From CAYFFZ01 sp049976505 (GTDB lineage: Archaea; Thermoproteota; Nitrososphaeria; Conexivisphaerales; UBA164): a stretch of DNA of 64,000 bases. The notes under the pieces are model-generated. The model did no database searches, had not been told where the DNA came from, and saw only the letters and a list, made by a program, of their open reading frames with translations. Location: assembly GCA_049976505.1 (NCBI GenBank), contig JBMFIC010000004.1, positions 38,984-102,983 on the forward strand, given 5' to 3'. Both the position numbers and the translations under genes were made by a program. Shown piece by piece: positions 1 to 9,013 of the stretch (position 1 is the stretch's first letter; each line of letters starts with the position of its first letter).

Positions 1-606
1 GTGCTCAGTTAGCAGGTCCACCAGCGTTTCCTCCCTGAAGCTTGACCGGATAGCAACCCCGTTCGGCTTGAAGACGCCTATCGCATCAGTTAGGGCAAGC
101 AGCTGGTCCTCAGCATCGTGCGCGTAGTCCATGCCTACAGCTATAAGAACTGGGAACCCCTAGCCCTTCAGATAAAGGTCTCTTATGCCAAAACCTATCA
201 TTCTTGGCGCTATCATCAGCACGTTTGCCTTTTCAGGCACCTTTACGAGCCCGTAGAAGTAATTATAGCCTGACGCAAAGACCACTGTGCCGCCCTCCTT
301 GAAATTCCTGTTGATTTCGTTTTCAAAAACTTCAGGCTGTATTTCGTCCGGTATCAGAATGAAAAGAATATCAGCCTTTGCGGCGGCCTCACCGATTGAG
401 TACACCTTGAAGCCGTCTTTCTCTGCCTGCTCCGCGTACTGATCCCTTACGTTGCCCACAATGACGTTCAGTCCACTATCACGCATGTTAAGCGCCTGGG
501 AACGTCCCTGATTTCCGTATCCTATGACCGCAATGGTTTTGTCCTTGATGGATCTCCAGACCTTATTCCTCTGCTCTTCCGTTAAACTTGTGATCAGCCT
601 CTCCAT
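1..606 (-). pseudogene. ilvC: Ketol-acid reductoisomerase, 5' part, with in-frame amber codon
   Basis: This is the N-terminal part of ketol-acid reductoisomerase, the NADPH-dependent isomeroreductase of valine/isoleucine synthesis. The Rossmann start is clear (IAVIGYGNQGRSQALNMRDSG, near residues 25-45), followed by an APRMIG segment as in the archaeal branch of the family. Codon 149 is TAG (160-162) where homologues usually have lysine (YLEGKGFP pattern). The same frame then continues without any other stop to the window edge, reading GFPVLIAVGMDY and SSFREETLVDLLTEH, which are family-conserved. So the only visible lesion is one nonsense codon, AAG to TAG by a single base. TAG ends other genes here (for example at 8203-8205), so decoding as an amino acid is unlikely but not excluded. 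The 3' half lies outside the window. Confidence 0.85.
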
Positions 607-645
607 TGCAAATAAACTGTGTCCTATCCTGAATTAAAGAAAATT

Positions 646-661
646 GGTTAACATGTTAACC
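646..661. promoter_or_regulatory. 16-bp perfect palindrome upstream of ilvC
   Basis: GGTTAACATGTTAACC is a perfect inverted repeat about 40 bp before the ilvC start, in the only gap between ilvC and the ABC-ATPase fragment. It is nested inside a wider inverted repeat with arms CCTATCCT (about 622-629) and AGGATAGG (about 671-678). This is the layout expected of an operator for a dimeric regulator; Lrp-type regulators commonly control branched-chain amino-acid genes in archaea. The regulator itself is not identified. Confidence 0.4.
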
Positions 662-679
662 CAAAAATCCTAGGATAGG

Positions 680-883
680 TTACGATCTTCCCATCATGCT
701 CCTTCCTATCTCTATCCTGTCGTAGGGCGGAACGAACGTGCCGTTTATCCTCCCCTTGTAGATCACGTGTATAACATCGCTCAGCTCGAAGAGCTCATCG
801 AGGTGATCGAAGATGAGCAGTACGCCTTCTCTTGAGCTCCTGAACTCCATCAGCGTTCTTCTCACGAAATCGGTTGAGGCTAC
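680..883 (-). pseudogene. ABC transporter ATPase, C-terminal fragment truncated by IS end
   Basis: The frame reads VASTDFVRRTLMEFRSSREG and then a LIFDHLDELFELSDVI segment, matching the region from just after Walker B to the switch histidine and beyond of sugar/nucleoside-type ABC ATPases (family pattern GLDV.AT..VR..L). Walker A, the signature motif and Walker B are absent. Homology stops at 881-884, exactly where an IS605-type right-end sequence begins (885 onward), so the 5' part of the gene was removed or displaced by the element. A GTG at 863-865 gives a 61-codon open frame, but the coding similarity extends upstream of it, so this is a remnant rather than a small gene. It ends with TAA at 680-682. 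Confidence 0.65.
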
Positions 884-884
884 A

Positions 885-920
885 TGACCTCCTCCCCGCC
901 ATGAAGGGCGAGGCTTTCAC
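885..920 (-). mobile_element. Relic right end of an IS605/TnpB-type element (copy A)
   Basis: On the minus strand this reads CCTCGCCCTTCATGGCGGGG followed by AGGAGGTCA. It matches the right end of the intact TnpB element at 54550-54590. It directly abuts the truncated ABC-ATPase, which explains that gene's loss. No tnpB coding sequence remains next to it; the bases to about 1000 hold no recognisable gene. Confidence 0.6.
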
Positions 921-1068
921 TAACTGTAAGCGATTTTTACAGAAAACACAACATAACAGCTATCTGAGGACAGGCTTCATGGTTTCGACCTGCTGATATT
1001 CAATTTTATTGCTGAGCTGTTACAAAACAATTAGTTGCCCCTCTTGCCTATTGCTTTCGAAGGCTCAG

Positions 1069-1419
1069 ATGATAGCTCACAAGAAGGTCTATGAAGAGAA
1101 GGAGGAAGGAGATGGCCTCTGGATACTGGTTGAGAGGCTCTGGCCGCGCGGCGTGAGGAGGGAGAAGATAGACTTGTGGATGAGGGAAGTTGCCCCAAGC
1201 GAGGAGCTGAGGAGGTGGTACTCACACAGGGCAGAGAGATGGGAGGAGTTCAGGAAAAGGTATGAGGAAGAACTCTCCAGCAACCCTAAGATCATAGAGC
1301 TGCTGAACATCGTGAAGAGCAGGAAGGCCACCATCGTCTACGCCACGAGGGACTACGAGCACAGCAGAGTGAGAGTTCTGGTTGAATATCTTGAAAGGCT
1401 CATGAGCGGGGAGCATTAA
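1069..1419 (+). CDS. DUF488 family protein
   Basis: A 116-residue protein with the DUF488 hallmarks: VERLWPRGVRREKIDLWMREVAPS near residues 20-43 and RRWYSHRAERWEEFRKRYEEEL in the middle. Family members are small soluble proteins of unknown biochemical role, common in bacteria and archaea. I start at ATG 1069. An upstream TTG at 1009 is in frame but adds a cysteine-rich leader with no family similarity. It stands alone, convergent with the CoxG-like gene, whose stop lies 6 bp away. Confidence 0.8.
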   Translation: MIAHKKVYEEKEEGDGLWILVERLWPRGVRREKIDLWMREVAPSEELRRWYSHRAERWEEFRKRYEEELSSNPKIIELLNIVKSRKATIVYATRDYEHSRVRVLVEYLERLMSGEH

Positions 1420-1424
1420 AGCAG

Positions 1425-1892
1425 CTAGGAGAGCTTAGATGAAATGCACCTAATTACGCTGTCAATTATCTGATCAGCCGTCTCCCTGATAAGCGCCTCA
1501 CCGAAGAACCTGAGAAGGAGCCCGGCGTCCACTGTGGCCCTCCAGGGGATCACGGAGGCATTACCACTATCCGCAACTTTGAACTCTATCCTTATCTTAA
1601 GGGAGCTCCCAACCACTCTTCCGGAGCCCTCGAGGATTACCTCCTGAGGCTCCTTCTTCAGGAATTTGAACTTCATCTTTACGGTTACCTGCGATAGGTA
1701 CTCCACGTGCACCTTTCGGGCAGCCTCGGAGACGTCCACCTTGAATGTGGCCTCGAACTCGCTTTCGCTTATGATCCTGAGCTCGGTCAGAGTAGGGAGA
1801 CAGCCGGATATCCACTGAACGTCTGTGAGCCTTAAAAAGGCCTCTTGGGATCCTGCCCTTACGGAGATCGTTCCGCTAAAGTCCAAGCTCAT
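1425..1892 (-). CDS. CoxG-like SRPBCC protein
   Basis: A 155-residue protein of the START/SRPBCC fold related to CO dehydrogenase subunit G (CoxG). It opens with FSGTISVRAGSQEAFLRLTD and has WISGCLPTLTELRIIS, matching the typical pattern of a conserved strand, VW..L.D......C.PG. Proteins of this type accompany molybdenum hydroxylases and other redox enzymes and are thought to help membrane recruitment or maturation. Its ATG overlaps the stop of the upstream glpA-like gene in an ATGA junction, with GAGGTGA just before it as ribosome-binding site, so the two are translationally coupled. The Mo-hydroxylase gene of this window is 24 kb away, so a link to it is only a guess. Confidence 0.6.
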   Translation of the reverse strand: MSLDFSGTISVRAGSQEAFLRLTDVQWISGCLPTLTELRIISESEFEATFKVDVSEAARKVHVEYLSQVTVKMKFKFLKKEPQEVILEGSGRVVGSSLKIRIEFKVADSGNASVIPWRATVDAGLLLRFFGEALIRETADQIIDSVIRCISSKLS

Positions 1893-3193
1893 CTCACCTC
1901 TGCAAGAGCGTACAATATAAGCATTTGCAGGGCGGGCCTGAACCTCTCCTCGTCCACGCTGCCGATCGTTTCTAGCAGCCTCCTGACGAACCAGTAGTCA
2001 AGGCCTGATGCCCTTGAAATCCTCTCCGCGTCCTCCTGTACACGGGCTCCAAGAAGGATTGTCTCCGCTGTTCTGGACCTCCCCCTGGACCCGAGCTTCT
2101 CAGCCACCATGTCTGAGACCCTCTCGGCCATGAGCCTGGCTGTGGTGAATTTCCCGCCTGAGACTGTGATAATCCCGTGTATGCCCTCCTTCTCATGGTC
2201 GAAGACCTCGAAGGTCCTTGTTGCCTCCCTTCCAGCCCTCTCGCCCTCGCCCCTCAACCTCAGGAGCGGCCTGATTGAGGCGTAGTACCTGCTGAAACCG
2301 AGCTCCCTCAGCTTGGGAACCATGGCGGAACCCTCGTCGAGCAGGAGCTGGAGGTCATCCTCAGAGGCAACGAAGCTGTCCGGGTCCTCCACAATGCTGA
2401 CCGTTGTCCCTGTTATGGAGACGTTCTGCGAATAGGGGATTATTATGTCGCCGTCGCTGGGCGGCCTCATCCTGTTCAGTATATGGTTAACCAGCTGGAA
2501 CTGGGTGACGCCCATGACCCCCGCGGTGGGCATTATCTCAACGTCTGCCCCGGCCATCTGGGCTATCCTTCCAGCCCAAGGGCCTGCAGCGTTCACTATC
2601 ACGTCCGCGTATATCTCCTCAGTCCTGTCCCTAATCCTGTTAAGCACCTTCGCCCCCACGACGCCCGATGAGCTCTTTATCAGGGACGTCACCTCCCTGT
2701 ATGGCATAACGTGAGCCCCATTGGCGTGGGCCGTCAGGAGGACTGAAATTATGAGGTCGTAGGCATGCATCACCTTGTCTGGAACCCAGAGGGCCGATCT
2801 CACGCTTCTGCTGAGGTGCTTCTCCTCCTTCAGCAGGTCCTCTACCCTGAGCTCCTCAAAGGGTATTCCTGCGCTTCTGAGGCCGCCCTCAAGCCTCTCC
2901 TGATAGCTGACCTCATCCTCGTTGAGGGCTACGAAAACACCGCCCGTATCAACTATGGCGTGCGGGGCTATCCTGGACAGGATCGCGTTCTCGGATATGC
3001 ACTCCTTAGCTGAAACAGGATCGTTGACGGCGTACCTGGCGCCGCTGTGGAGCATCCCGTGGTATCTGCCCGACGTGCCGGAGGCAAAGCCGTTCCTCTC
3101 TATCAGGGCAACGCTGAGCCCCCTCAGCGCGAGATCGAGCGCGGTAAAGGACCCTGTGGCCCCTCCTCCTATCACAAGGACGTCGTATTTCAT
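1889..3193 (-). CDS. FAD-dependent glycerol-3-phosphate dehydrogenase-like oxidoreductase
   Basis: A 434-residue DAO-family flavoprotein. The N-terminus VLVIGGGATGSFTALDLALR is the FAD Rossmann motif, followed by GTSGRYHGMLHSGARYAVND, which closely follows the GlpA/GlpD pattern (TS..H.LLHGG.RY). VNAAGPWAGRIAQMAG near residue 200 and SGGKFTTARLMAE near 345 complete the DAO domain. The family oxidises sn-glycerol 3-phosphate to dihydroxyacetone phosphate, passing electrons to quinone or a partner subunit. It lacks the C-terminal [2Fe-2S] BFD-like domain found in bacterial GlpA. It overlaps the CoxG-like gene downstream by 4 bp. Other DAO activities (2-hydroxyglutarate oxidase-like) are possible. 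Confidence 0.72.
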   Translation of the reverse strand: MKYDVLVIGGGATGSFTALDLALRGLSVALIERNGFASGTSGRYHGMLHSGARYAVNDPVSAKECISENAILSRIAPHAIVDTGGVFVALNEDEVSYQERLEGGLRSAGIPFEELRVEDLLKEEKHLSRSVRSALWVPDKVMHAYDLIISVLLTAHANGAHVMPYREVTSLIKSSSGVVGAKVLNRIRDRTEEIYADVIVNAAGPWAGRIAQMAGADVEIMPTAGVMGVTQFQLVNHILNRMRPPSDGDIIIPYSQNVSITGTTVSIVEDPDSFVASEDDLQLLLDEGSAMVPKLRELGFSRYYASIRPLLRLRGEGERAGREATRTFEVFDHEKEGIHGIITVSGGKFTTARLMAERVSDMVAEKLGSRGRSRTAETILLGARVQEDAERISRASGLDYWFVRRLLETIGSVDEERFRPALQMLILYALAEVR

Positions 3194-5035
3194 GTTTTAA
3201 CTCTGGCACCTAGCGTTAAATAAACGTTAAAGGGACGAATTTCAGGATATAAAATCGTTTATCGTTCCCCTTTGCCAAAGCGTTCGTGTAATGCATTTAT
3301 AACGCTGATGGGCTCTTAGCTTAAGCGTGATTGCCGATTCGCTCACATTCTTCTGCGATTTACAGGAATTTTAAACCCCACTACAGCATGAACCTATGGC
3401 TCCTGCAGCTTGCATGTGACTTCTTTTTCGCTCAGTGATGAGATGCTCACGTAGAAGCCCGTACCATGAACGCACAGCGTAAGCGGCCCAGCTCATTGGC
3501 GTTGATCGACCAGAGCTGATATAGGCGGGCACCAAGCCACATAACGAAACCCTATACTATGTTTCCAATTAGCATTGCAATAATAACAGCATGCGGAACA
3601 ACTGGTCTTAATATCCTCACTGTCTTACCGTTTGCAGTCTTTTTGCGCGCTGAACGAGCTCATCATGAACATAAGCAACTATTATTTTCATGCTAATGCT
3701 AAGGTAGGCGAAAAGCTTTACCATGAGGCCCAACGACATGATCCTTGCATCGCTACAAGAACATTCGATCTTAGACTGTTTTTCCACAATTTTATATGTA
3801 TGTAAGATTTCATGGCTATGTCGAATGGCGTTATTATTTAACGCCTATCCTCATTTATTGCGCAGGACATTTCTGAAACAGGAACCTTTTTGCTACTTCG
3901 TAAATGTCATAGTTTACGTTACATGCCTCGGGTTCTTTTAGGAGCTCCCTCAAAAAATTAACTGACGCATTCAGAATGCTATCTGAATTTTTGCAAACAG
4001 TGAAAGATTGTTCGCGCCGAAGAGCGCATGTTCAAAAGGTCTCCCATAATCTGTAGCGCGGTAATTTACGAGCGCATTTCTTGCCCGCTTTTCCATAATG
4101 AGCTTAACTATGTCCTTAATTTTTGCATTTTCCTCAGCCTGTATGAGGCCGTTTTGAATATAGCACGCCTTCAGGTCAGACAACACGCTTTTTATGCATA
4201 GAGTACAGGATGATATAAGGCGTCATAAATGAAACGGGTCTTTTATATGGACAACAGCGTTAGTAAATCTTTTTCGCAGATCTTAAGCATAAAGTAGTGC
4301 ATGTCCATTGGGAATTCAGTATTAAGAAACCTTATTTTTATCGGTATGTTCTTTAACCCGATAGCGTAGAGTTTTCACCACACATATTTGAATTAGGGAT
4401 GAAATACCTTAAACCGATTACACCGTCGGTATATGGCTGACGATGGGGGTAGGCCCCAGACTTCGCATCGCTGGTGCGCCTTAATTCAACGACAAACCGG
4501 AACTTCGAAATAACCCAGGAGATACAGCTGATGATCTAAGGAATTTAAGGGGAGTTGGTGCTACGATAACGATATAGGTAAATGAAGGGCATCAAACATC
4601 ATGAATGCAGGCAGAGGAGGATTGCTGACGTTCATGCAGTACACAGTGGTGCCTCCTGAGCCGCTGTAAATGGGAGAAAACGTAAACGGAACCGTGTTCA
4701 TAAGCACCACAGCATTCTGGCAAGAAATTATCTTGCCGAAGCAGAGAAAATTATGCAAAAATAAATAAAATATTAAGGCTTAGGCTTACATGGATTTCTA
4801 TAGCAATGCTGTAGCTGTATCAACAAACGGATCAATTCCTAGAAAAAGAGGTACAGCGGTTCTGCTGTTGTAGACTGGTAGAGCGGGCTAGTCAAAGAGC
4901 TTAAACTGGAGAACGTTTTTCATGTTAAAGATGCGCGATGGTAACATTATCGTCTTGGTATTGCTGTTGCCAAATATAACCTTAATTAAAATATGAAATA
5001 AAAAATTTATTAGCATGTTAAATTTATTAAATTTG
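3194..5035. other. 1.8-kb stretch without a supported gene
   Basis: Several short open frames occur here, of 60-75 codons (about 3723-3941 plus, 3971-4186 minus, 4561-4758 minus). None shows family motifs, plausible start context or the AGG-rich codon use of neighbouring genes. Base composition drifts toward AT. There is no tRNA-like cloverleaf. A GC-rich hairpin-like patch lies at about 4437-4480 (GGGGGTAGGCCCC within it). The most likely reading is decayed sequence plus the promoter of the SCP2-like gene at its right end. Confidence 0.5.
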
Positions 5036-5359
5036 ATGATTGACATAGAGCCCTATTTGATGAGGATAAAAGAGAGGGCTTTACAGGAGCCGCTGAAGAA
5101 GGAGTTTGAGAGCTTCAACAGGAGGGTCCTCTTCACCTTTACGGACACCGGTGAATCGTACGTTGTTGCGTTCAACAGGGGGGACGTGACGGTGACCAAA
5201 GGCCAAGATGCTAGTGCCGAAGTCCAGATCACCACTACCACCGACGTTTTAGCTGGAATAATGGACAAGAAGACAAACCCGGTTACGATGTACATCACTA
5301 GAAAGATAAAGGTAAAGGGAGAGATGCAGGACCTGCTCAAGCTTCAGAAACTTCTGTGA
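5036..5359 (+). CDS. SCP-2 sterol-transfer family protein
   Basis: A 107-residue SCP2-fold protein. Typical strand sequence is visible: VLFTFTDTGESYVVAFNRGD, then VTVTKGQDASAEVQITTTTD, and MYITRKIKVKGEMQDLLKLQ at the C-terminus (the family's G.i.i.Gd...l..L ending). Archaeal members probably bind lipids or acyl groups; no substrate is known. I choose ATG 5036. The TATA-like AAAAAATTTATTAG at about 4998-5011 would place the transcript start close to 5036, and the alternative ATG 5015 would sit too near it. The stop is 2 bp from that of the convergent peptidase gene. Confidence 0.72.
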   Translation: MIDIEPYLMRIKERALQEPLKKEFESFNRRVLFTFTDTGESYVVAFNRGDVTVTKGQDASAEVQITTTTDVLAGIMDKKTNPVTMYITRKIKVKGEMQDLLKLQKLL

Positions 5360-5361
5360 TG

Positions 5362-6468
5362 CTAATATAAAGTGTAGATCTTCGGCTCGAGCTTAGATAT
5401 TTTTTCCTTTCCTGAGCCCTTGACCAAGTACGTCTCCTCATCGCCTATCATTATGCCATCATCCGTAGGGGCATACAGCTCTATGTTTATCACCATATTC
5501 TCCTCGAACTTCAGGTCTGAAGTAGGGGAAATGTGCGCCTCCTCCGTTACTAGGCCTATGCTGTGACCGGCTGATGCAAAAAGGGGCTCAAGCCCGTTCT
5601 CGACATAGTAGCTTGCAGCTCTCTCATATATTTCCGAGAAGGAAGCTCCTGGCCTGATGTCGTCGGCCAGCCTGTTGATGATCCCCAGCAACTTCTCGTA
5701 GAGCGAGCTGTACTTCTCGGGAACCTCCTTTCCCGAGTAAAAATATTTCCTTAGATCTGATACGTACCCCCTGTACACGCTTCCTATGTCAAGGGTCACG
5801 AGCTGCTCGGGCTGAAGGCGCTCGTCGAGCAATATTTCAGGGTTCGAAGCCCCAAAAGCGACAGTAATGTGATCAATAGAGTCGCCTCCGTTAGATAGTA
5901 TCCTGAGCTTTGCCTCCCTTATCAGCTCCTCCCTGCTCATACCTATTCTCGCGTAGCTGATGAGCTCGGAGATCACTTTCTCGGAGATCTCAGCGCTCCT
6001 CCTCAGAAGTTCGATCTCCATTTCGTTCTTTACGAGCCTCAGTCTGAGCATCAGCTTGTCCCCATCCTCTATTTGCAATCCCTGAGCCTGCATGATGCCA
6101 AGCACATAGCTGGGAACTCCATAGTCAACGGCTACCTTTCCACTGATCCTTCTAAAGAAGGAGGTTATCTCGTCCTTCGCACCTGCCAGATCGGCATATG
6201 TTACGAGCTCTGATGAAAAATCAACGCCTAGGGTGACCCCGAACCAAGTGAACAGAGTCACCTTTCCATTATCGTCAACAAAGGCCAGATATGGAAGCTG
6301 ATTCCTGAGCGCGTAAAGGATTGGGTTCTCAAAGCAGGGCAGAACTGGGAGTCCCGTCGTGTAATAGACGTTCTCTGGGGACCCAACGAGGATCCCGCTC
6401 AGGCCGGACCCTGAGATTAGCTCGGCGGCCCTTCTTGCATCAAACCCGATGGGCTCCACCCTTCTCAT
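5362..6468 (-). CDS. pepQ: M24 family Xaa-Pro dipeptidase/aminopeptidase
   Basis: A 368-residue pita-bread metallopeptidase with an N-terminal creatinase-like domain (residues 1-130) and a C-terminal M24 domain. The five metal ligands are visible in order: Asp in LDIGSVYRGYVSD, Asp in the SDLRKYF that follows, His in SAGHSIGL, Glu in NMVINIELYAP and Glu in IGDEETYLV. It cleaves Xaa-Pro dipeptides or N-terminal residues next to proline in the cytoplasm and needs two divalent cations. The length is that of archaeal prolidases. The TauE-like gene ends 46 bp upstream on the same strand, so they may be co-transcribed. Confidence 0.85.
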   Translation of the reverse strand: MRRVEPIGFDARRAAELISGSGLSGILVGSPENVYYTTGLPVLPCFENPILYALRNQLPYLAFVDDNGKVTLFTWFGVTLGVDFSSELVTYADLAGAKDEITSFFRRISGKVAVDYGVPSYVLGIMQAQGLQIEDGDKLMLRLRLVKNEMEIELLRRSAEISEKVISELISYARIGMSREELIREAKLRILSNGGDSIDHITVAFGASNPEILLDERLQPEQLVTLDIGSVYRGYVSDLRKYFYSGKEVPEKYSSLYEKLLGIINRLADDIRPGASFSEIYERAASYYVENGLEPLFASAGHSIGLVTEEAHISPTSDLKFEENMVINIELYAPTDDGIMIGDEETYLVKGSGKEKISKLEPKIYTLY

Positions 6469-6514
6469 AAGATCTGTTTTGAATTCGATCTATTTAATTT
6501 ATCGTCGCTGAAGG

Positions 6515-7282
6515 CTAGATGACCTTCAGCAGTGTGACGATCCCCATAAGGAGGAAAACTACCGAAAGGAAGGCATTAATTGTCCTCTGCGACAGCCTGT
6601 GAGCGTATGATGCAAAGAGAAATCCGCTTATCAGAGAAGCGAGGCCTATGATGGTGGAGTCAACAATGTCTATCCTGCCAAACAGCGCATAGGAGACGGC
6701 TCCGCTCGTTGCGGAGAGCATCATGGAAAGCGTTGCCGTGCCTATCATCAGCCTTACGTCGGCACTGAACAAGAGCGTTGAGAGCATGAGGAACATCATT
6801 CCGCCGCTTGCTCCTAACGTTCCAGTTATAAGCCCTATCCCCAGGCTGACTGTTACGGCTATGATATATGCGTACCTTTCCCTTATCCTGAGTCTGTTTA
6901 TCCTTACTACGACGTTCTTTAAGGCCCTTATCAGGAACTCAGTCGCCATTATAAAAGAAAAGGCGAAGAAACCATATATCAGAAGCCTCTGGGGAAGAGA
7001 GACGGAGATTCTAGCGCCGGCCCACGCCCCTATTACCGCTCCGGTCCCCATGGTTATCGCGATCCTCCAGTTAACGTTCCCGTGCCTGAAGTACTGGGAG
7101 ACCACGGCGCTGCTGGTTATTAGGTCAACCAAAAGACTTGAGCCAACGGAGGAAGGAAAGTCGAGACCTGTGTAAAGAAGAAATGGAACCACCACTATTA
7201 CTCCGCTTCCCCCAGTTATTCCCGTAAGCGCTCCGACGGCTAGGCCCACGAGGATCATGACAACATAAAAAAGAATGTTCAT
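6515..7282 (-). CDS. TauE/SafE family anion permease
   Basis: A 255-residue membrane protein with about eight hydrophobic helices and the internal duplication of the TauE/SafE (DUF81) family: VGLAVGALTGITGGSGVIVV in the first repeat and GIGLITGTLGASGGMMFLML in the second. Members export or import small organosulfur and sulfite-type anions across the cell membrane; the substrate cannot be read from sequence. ATG 7282 is preferred to the GTG at 7285 because GTGAT just before it can serve as ribosome-binding sequence. A second TauE-like protein is encoded at 28132. Confidence 0.8.
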   Translation of the reverse strand: MNILFYVVMILVGLAVGALTGITGGSGVIVVVPFLLYTGLDFPSSVGSSLLVDLITSSAVVSQYFRHGNVNWRIAITMGTGAVIGAWAGARISVSLPQRLLIYGFFAFSFIMATEFLIRALKNVVVRINRLRIRERYAYIIAVTVSLGIGLITGTLGASGGMMFLMLSTLLFSADVRLMIGTATLSMMLSATSGAVSYALFGRIDIVDSTIIGLASLISGFLFASYAHRLSQRTINAFLSVVFLLMGIVTLLKVI

Positions 7283-7388
7283 CACAGCAATTAGGTCATT
7301 CCTCCTATTTAGTGTTGTAGCCCATTTTATTGCGAGCTAGTGCTTTTATCTCGATGCGTGTTCCTCAGCGCCGGCCGCGTTAAAAGTT

Positions 7389-7398
7389 TAAAAGAGAG
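7389..7398 (+). promoter_or_regulatory. TATA box of the BKACE operon
   Basis: AGTTTAAAAG lies about 27 nt before ATG 7420/7423, the spacing expected for an archaeal TATA box driving a leaderless transcript of the four-gene operon. It is the only such element between the divergent TauE-like gene and the operon. Confidence 0.45.
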
Positions 7399-7419
7399 AA
7401 CAACTAAGTTAAGCTTTGA

Positions 7420-8205
7420 ATGATGAAACCTCTTATTATAACGGCCACGCCCAATATCAGCTGGCTTCATCCAGAGATCAGGTATCCGCGGAGCCTCGAA
7501 GAGTTCGTAGAAGAGGCAAAGCAGAGCGCTAAGGAGGGAGCATCGATAATACACGTACATGCGGAGGGTGCATGGGGAAAGTACATAGACACGCTCAAGA
7601 GGGAGATGAGCGTCATAGTCCAGTGCGGTATGTCAAGCCTCGACATAAGCAAGAGGATGGAGGTCTTTACCCACAGAGCTGACATGATATCTGTTATACT
7701 TGGACACCACGACGAGGCCTTCGTGAACGTTCAGACTCACAAGCTTCACACGAGGGAGGAGCTCGAGGAGTATATGAGGCTCAGCGAGAAATATGGAGTA
7801 AAGCCCGAGTTCGAGGTCTGGCACCTCGGACACGTTTGGAACCTCAGGTACCTGATTGGAAAAAACCTGGTGAGTATGCCGTACTTTGCTACTCTTTTCT
7901 TCAACTGGCCCGGGGGCAACTGGACTCCAGCAACGGTTCAGGAGTACAACTACAGGAAGTCTATGATGCCTCCTAATGGGGTCTTCAGCGTGAGCGTGAT
8001 GGGGGATGAGATGAAGGAGATCCTCGTTCATGCTGTGCTTGAGGGTGATCACGTAAGGGTTGGGACCGAGGACCATCCGTTCATAGACGGCAGGCCCGCA
8101 ACTACTCACGAGCTAGTTGCCTGGATCAGGGACATAGCAAAGGATTTAGGAAGGAAAGTAGCATCACCAGATGAAGCAAAGGCAATCATAAGGGGTGAGT
8201 TCTAG
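7420..8205 (+). CDS. BKACE (DUF849) beta-keto acid cleavage enzyme
   Basis: A 261-residue TIM-barrel protein of the 3-keto-5-aminohexanoate cleavage enzyme family (Kce, BKACE, DUF849). Family marks: LIITATPNISW at the N-terminus (usual form I..A.TG....), GASIIHVHAEGA (Zn-binding His-x-His), PEFEVWHLGHVWNLRYL, and VRVGTEDHPFIDGRPATTHE near the C-terminus (VRVGLEDN in the family). BKACE enzymes condense a beta-keto acid with acetyl-CoA to give acetoacetate and a new CoA ester. This protein is about 20 residues shorter than usual and has T-x-N rather than T-G after the first strand, so its substrate may be unusual. It is the first gene of an operon with an SDR, a Gfo/Idh/MocA oxidoreductase and an MFS carrier. 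Confidence 0.8.
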   Translation: MMKPLIITATPNISWLHPEIRYPRSLEEFVEEAKQSAKEGASIIHVHAEGAWGKYIDTLKREMSVIVQCGMSSLDISKRMEVFTHRADMISVILGHHDEAFVNVQTHKLHTREELEEYMRLSEKYGVKPEFEVWHLGHVWNLRYLIGKNLVSMPYFATLFFNWPGGNWTPATVQEYNYRKSMMPPNGVFSVSVMGDEMKEILVHAVLEGDHVRVGTEDHPFIDGRPATTHELVAWIRDIAKDLGRKVASPDEAKAIIRGEF

Positions 8206-8952
8206 ATGAAGAGGGTTGCAGTTATCACAGGGGCCGCGCAGGGGATAGGAAGGGCCACCCTCGAGCTGTTCAACGAAAGGGGATACATAACCATTGGGCT
8301 TGACATAAAGGACAGCGACGTCTGCAAGGGAAGGAGCGACTGTGAGTTCCTGAGGTGCGATGTCTCAAAGGAGGATCAGGTTAAGGAGGCCATAGATTAC
8401 GTCAACAGAAAGTACGGCAGGATAGACGCACTCATAAACGTGGCCGGGATAGTTCTCGTCAAGCCTATAGAGGAAACCACGTGGGAGGAGTTTCAGAAGC
8501 TTTACGAGGTCAATGTTGGAGGGCACTTTCTCATGATCAAGCATGCCATCCCAATTATGAAGAAGCAGAACGGGGGAGTCATAGTGAACACGGCATCGGT
8601 CTCGGGACACGTGGGACAGGTGAGACATTCGCTTTACGGAGCCACAAAGGGTGCCATAATAGCCCTGACACGGGCCCTCGCCTGGGAGCTTGCGCCATAC
8701 AGGATAAGGGTGAACTCGGTGAGCCCTGGATCCGTGGATACAGAAATGCTCAGAAGCGACATAATGGCTGAGGCAAAGAGGCTGGGAAGGAGCTTTGAGG
8801 AGGTCAAGAAGGAGAGGGAAGCTGAGCAGGCATTCGGAAGATGGGCAGACCCGAAAGAGATAGCTGAGGCCATATTCTTTCTAGCAAGCGATGCGGCATC
8901 GTTCATAACGGGGACTGATCTCTTGGTCGACTGCGGTTGGGTGTCCAAGTAG
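8206..8952 (+). CDS. Short-chain dehydrogenase/reductase (SDR)
   Basis: A 248-residue classical SDR. The cofactor motif AVITGAAQGIGRATLELF is at the N-terminus, with Asp after strand 2 (GLDIKDSDV) favouring NAD(H). NVAGIV, the catalytic Ser in NTASVSG, and YGATKGAI (YxxxK) near residue 150 are all present. The ending FLASDAASFITGTDLLVDCGW is typical of FabG/sugar dehydrogenase members. It starts directly after the TAG of the BKACE gene, so the two are coupled. The context suggests oxidation of a hydroxy group in a sugar, polyol or hydroxyacid, yielding a keto acid for BKACE; this is inference. Confidence 0.88.
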   Translation: MKRVAVITGAAQGIGRATLELFNERGYITIGLDIKDSDVCKGRSDCEFLRCDVSKEDQVKEAIDYVNRKYGRIDALINVAGIVLVKPIEETTWEEFQKLYEVNVGGHFLMIKHAIPIMKKQNGGVIVNTASVSGHVGQVRHSLYGATKGAIIALTRALAWELAPYRIRVNSVSPGSVDTEMLRSDIMAEAKRLGRSFEEVKKEREAEQAFGRWADPKEIAEAIFFLASDAASFITGTDLLVDCGWVSK

Positions 8953-9013
8953 CTTAAAACCTTCGAATTTAAATAAAGGTTTAAATGTAATTTTTAGTTT
9001 TTAAAATAATCAG

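Noticed and set aside
4437..4480. Possible small structured RNA around the GGGGGTAGGCCCC hairpin
   Set aside because: There is a single hairpin with no promoter, box C/D or K-turn pattern, so not enough to call.
3723..4758. Open frames of 65-72 codons in the 3.2-5.0 kb gap
   Set aside because: They show no motif, no start context and no AGG-rich codon use; their number is what chance gives in AT-leaning DNA.
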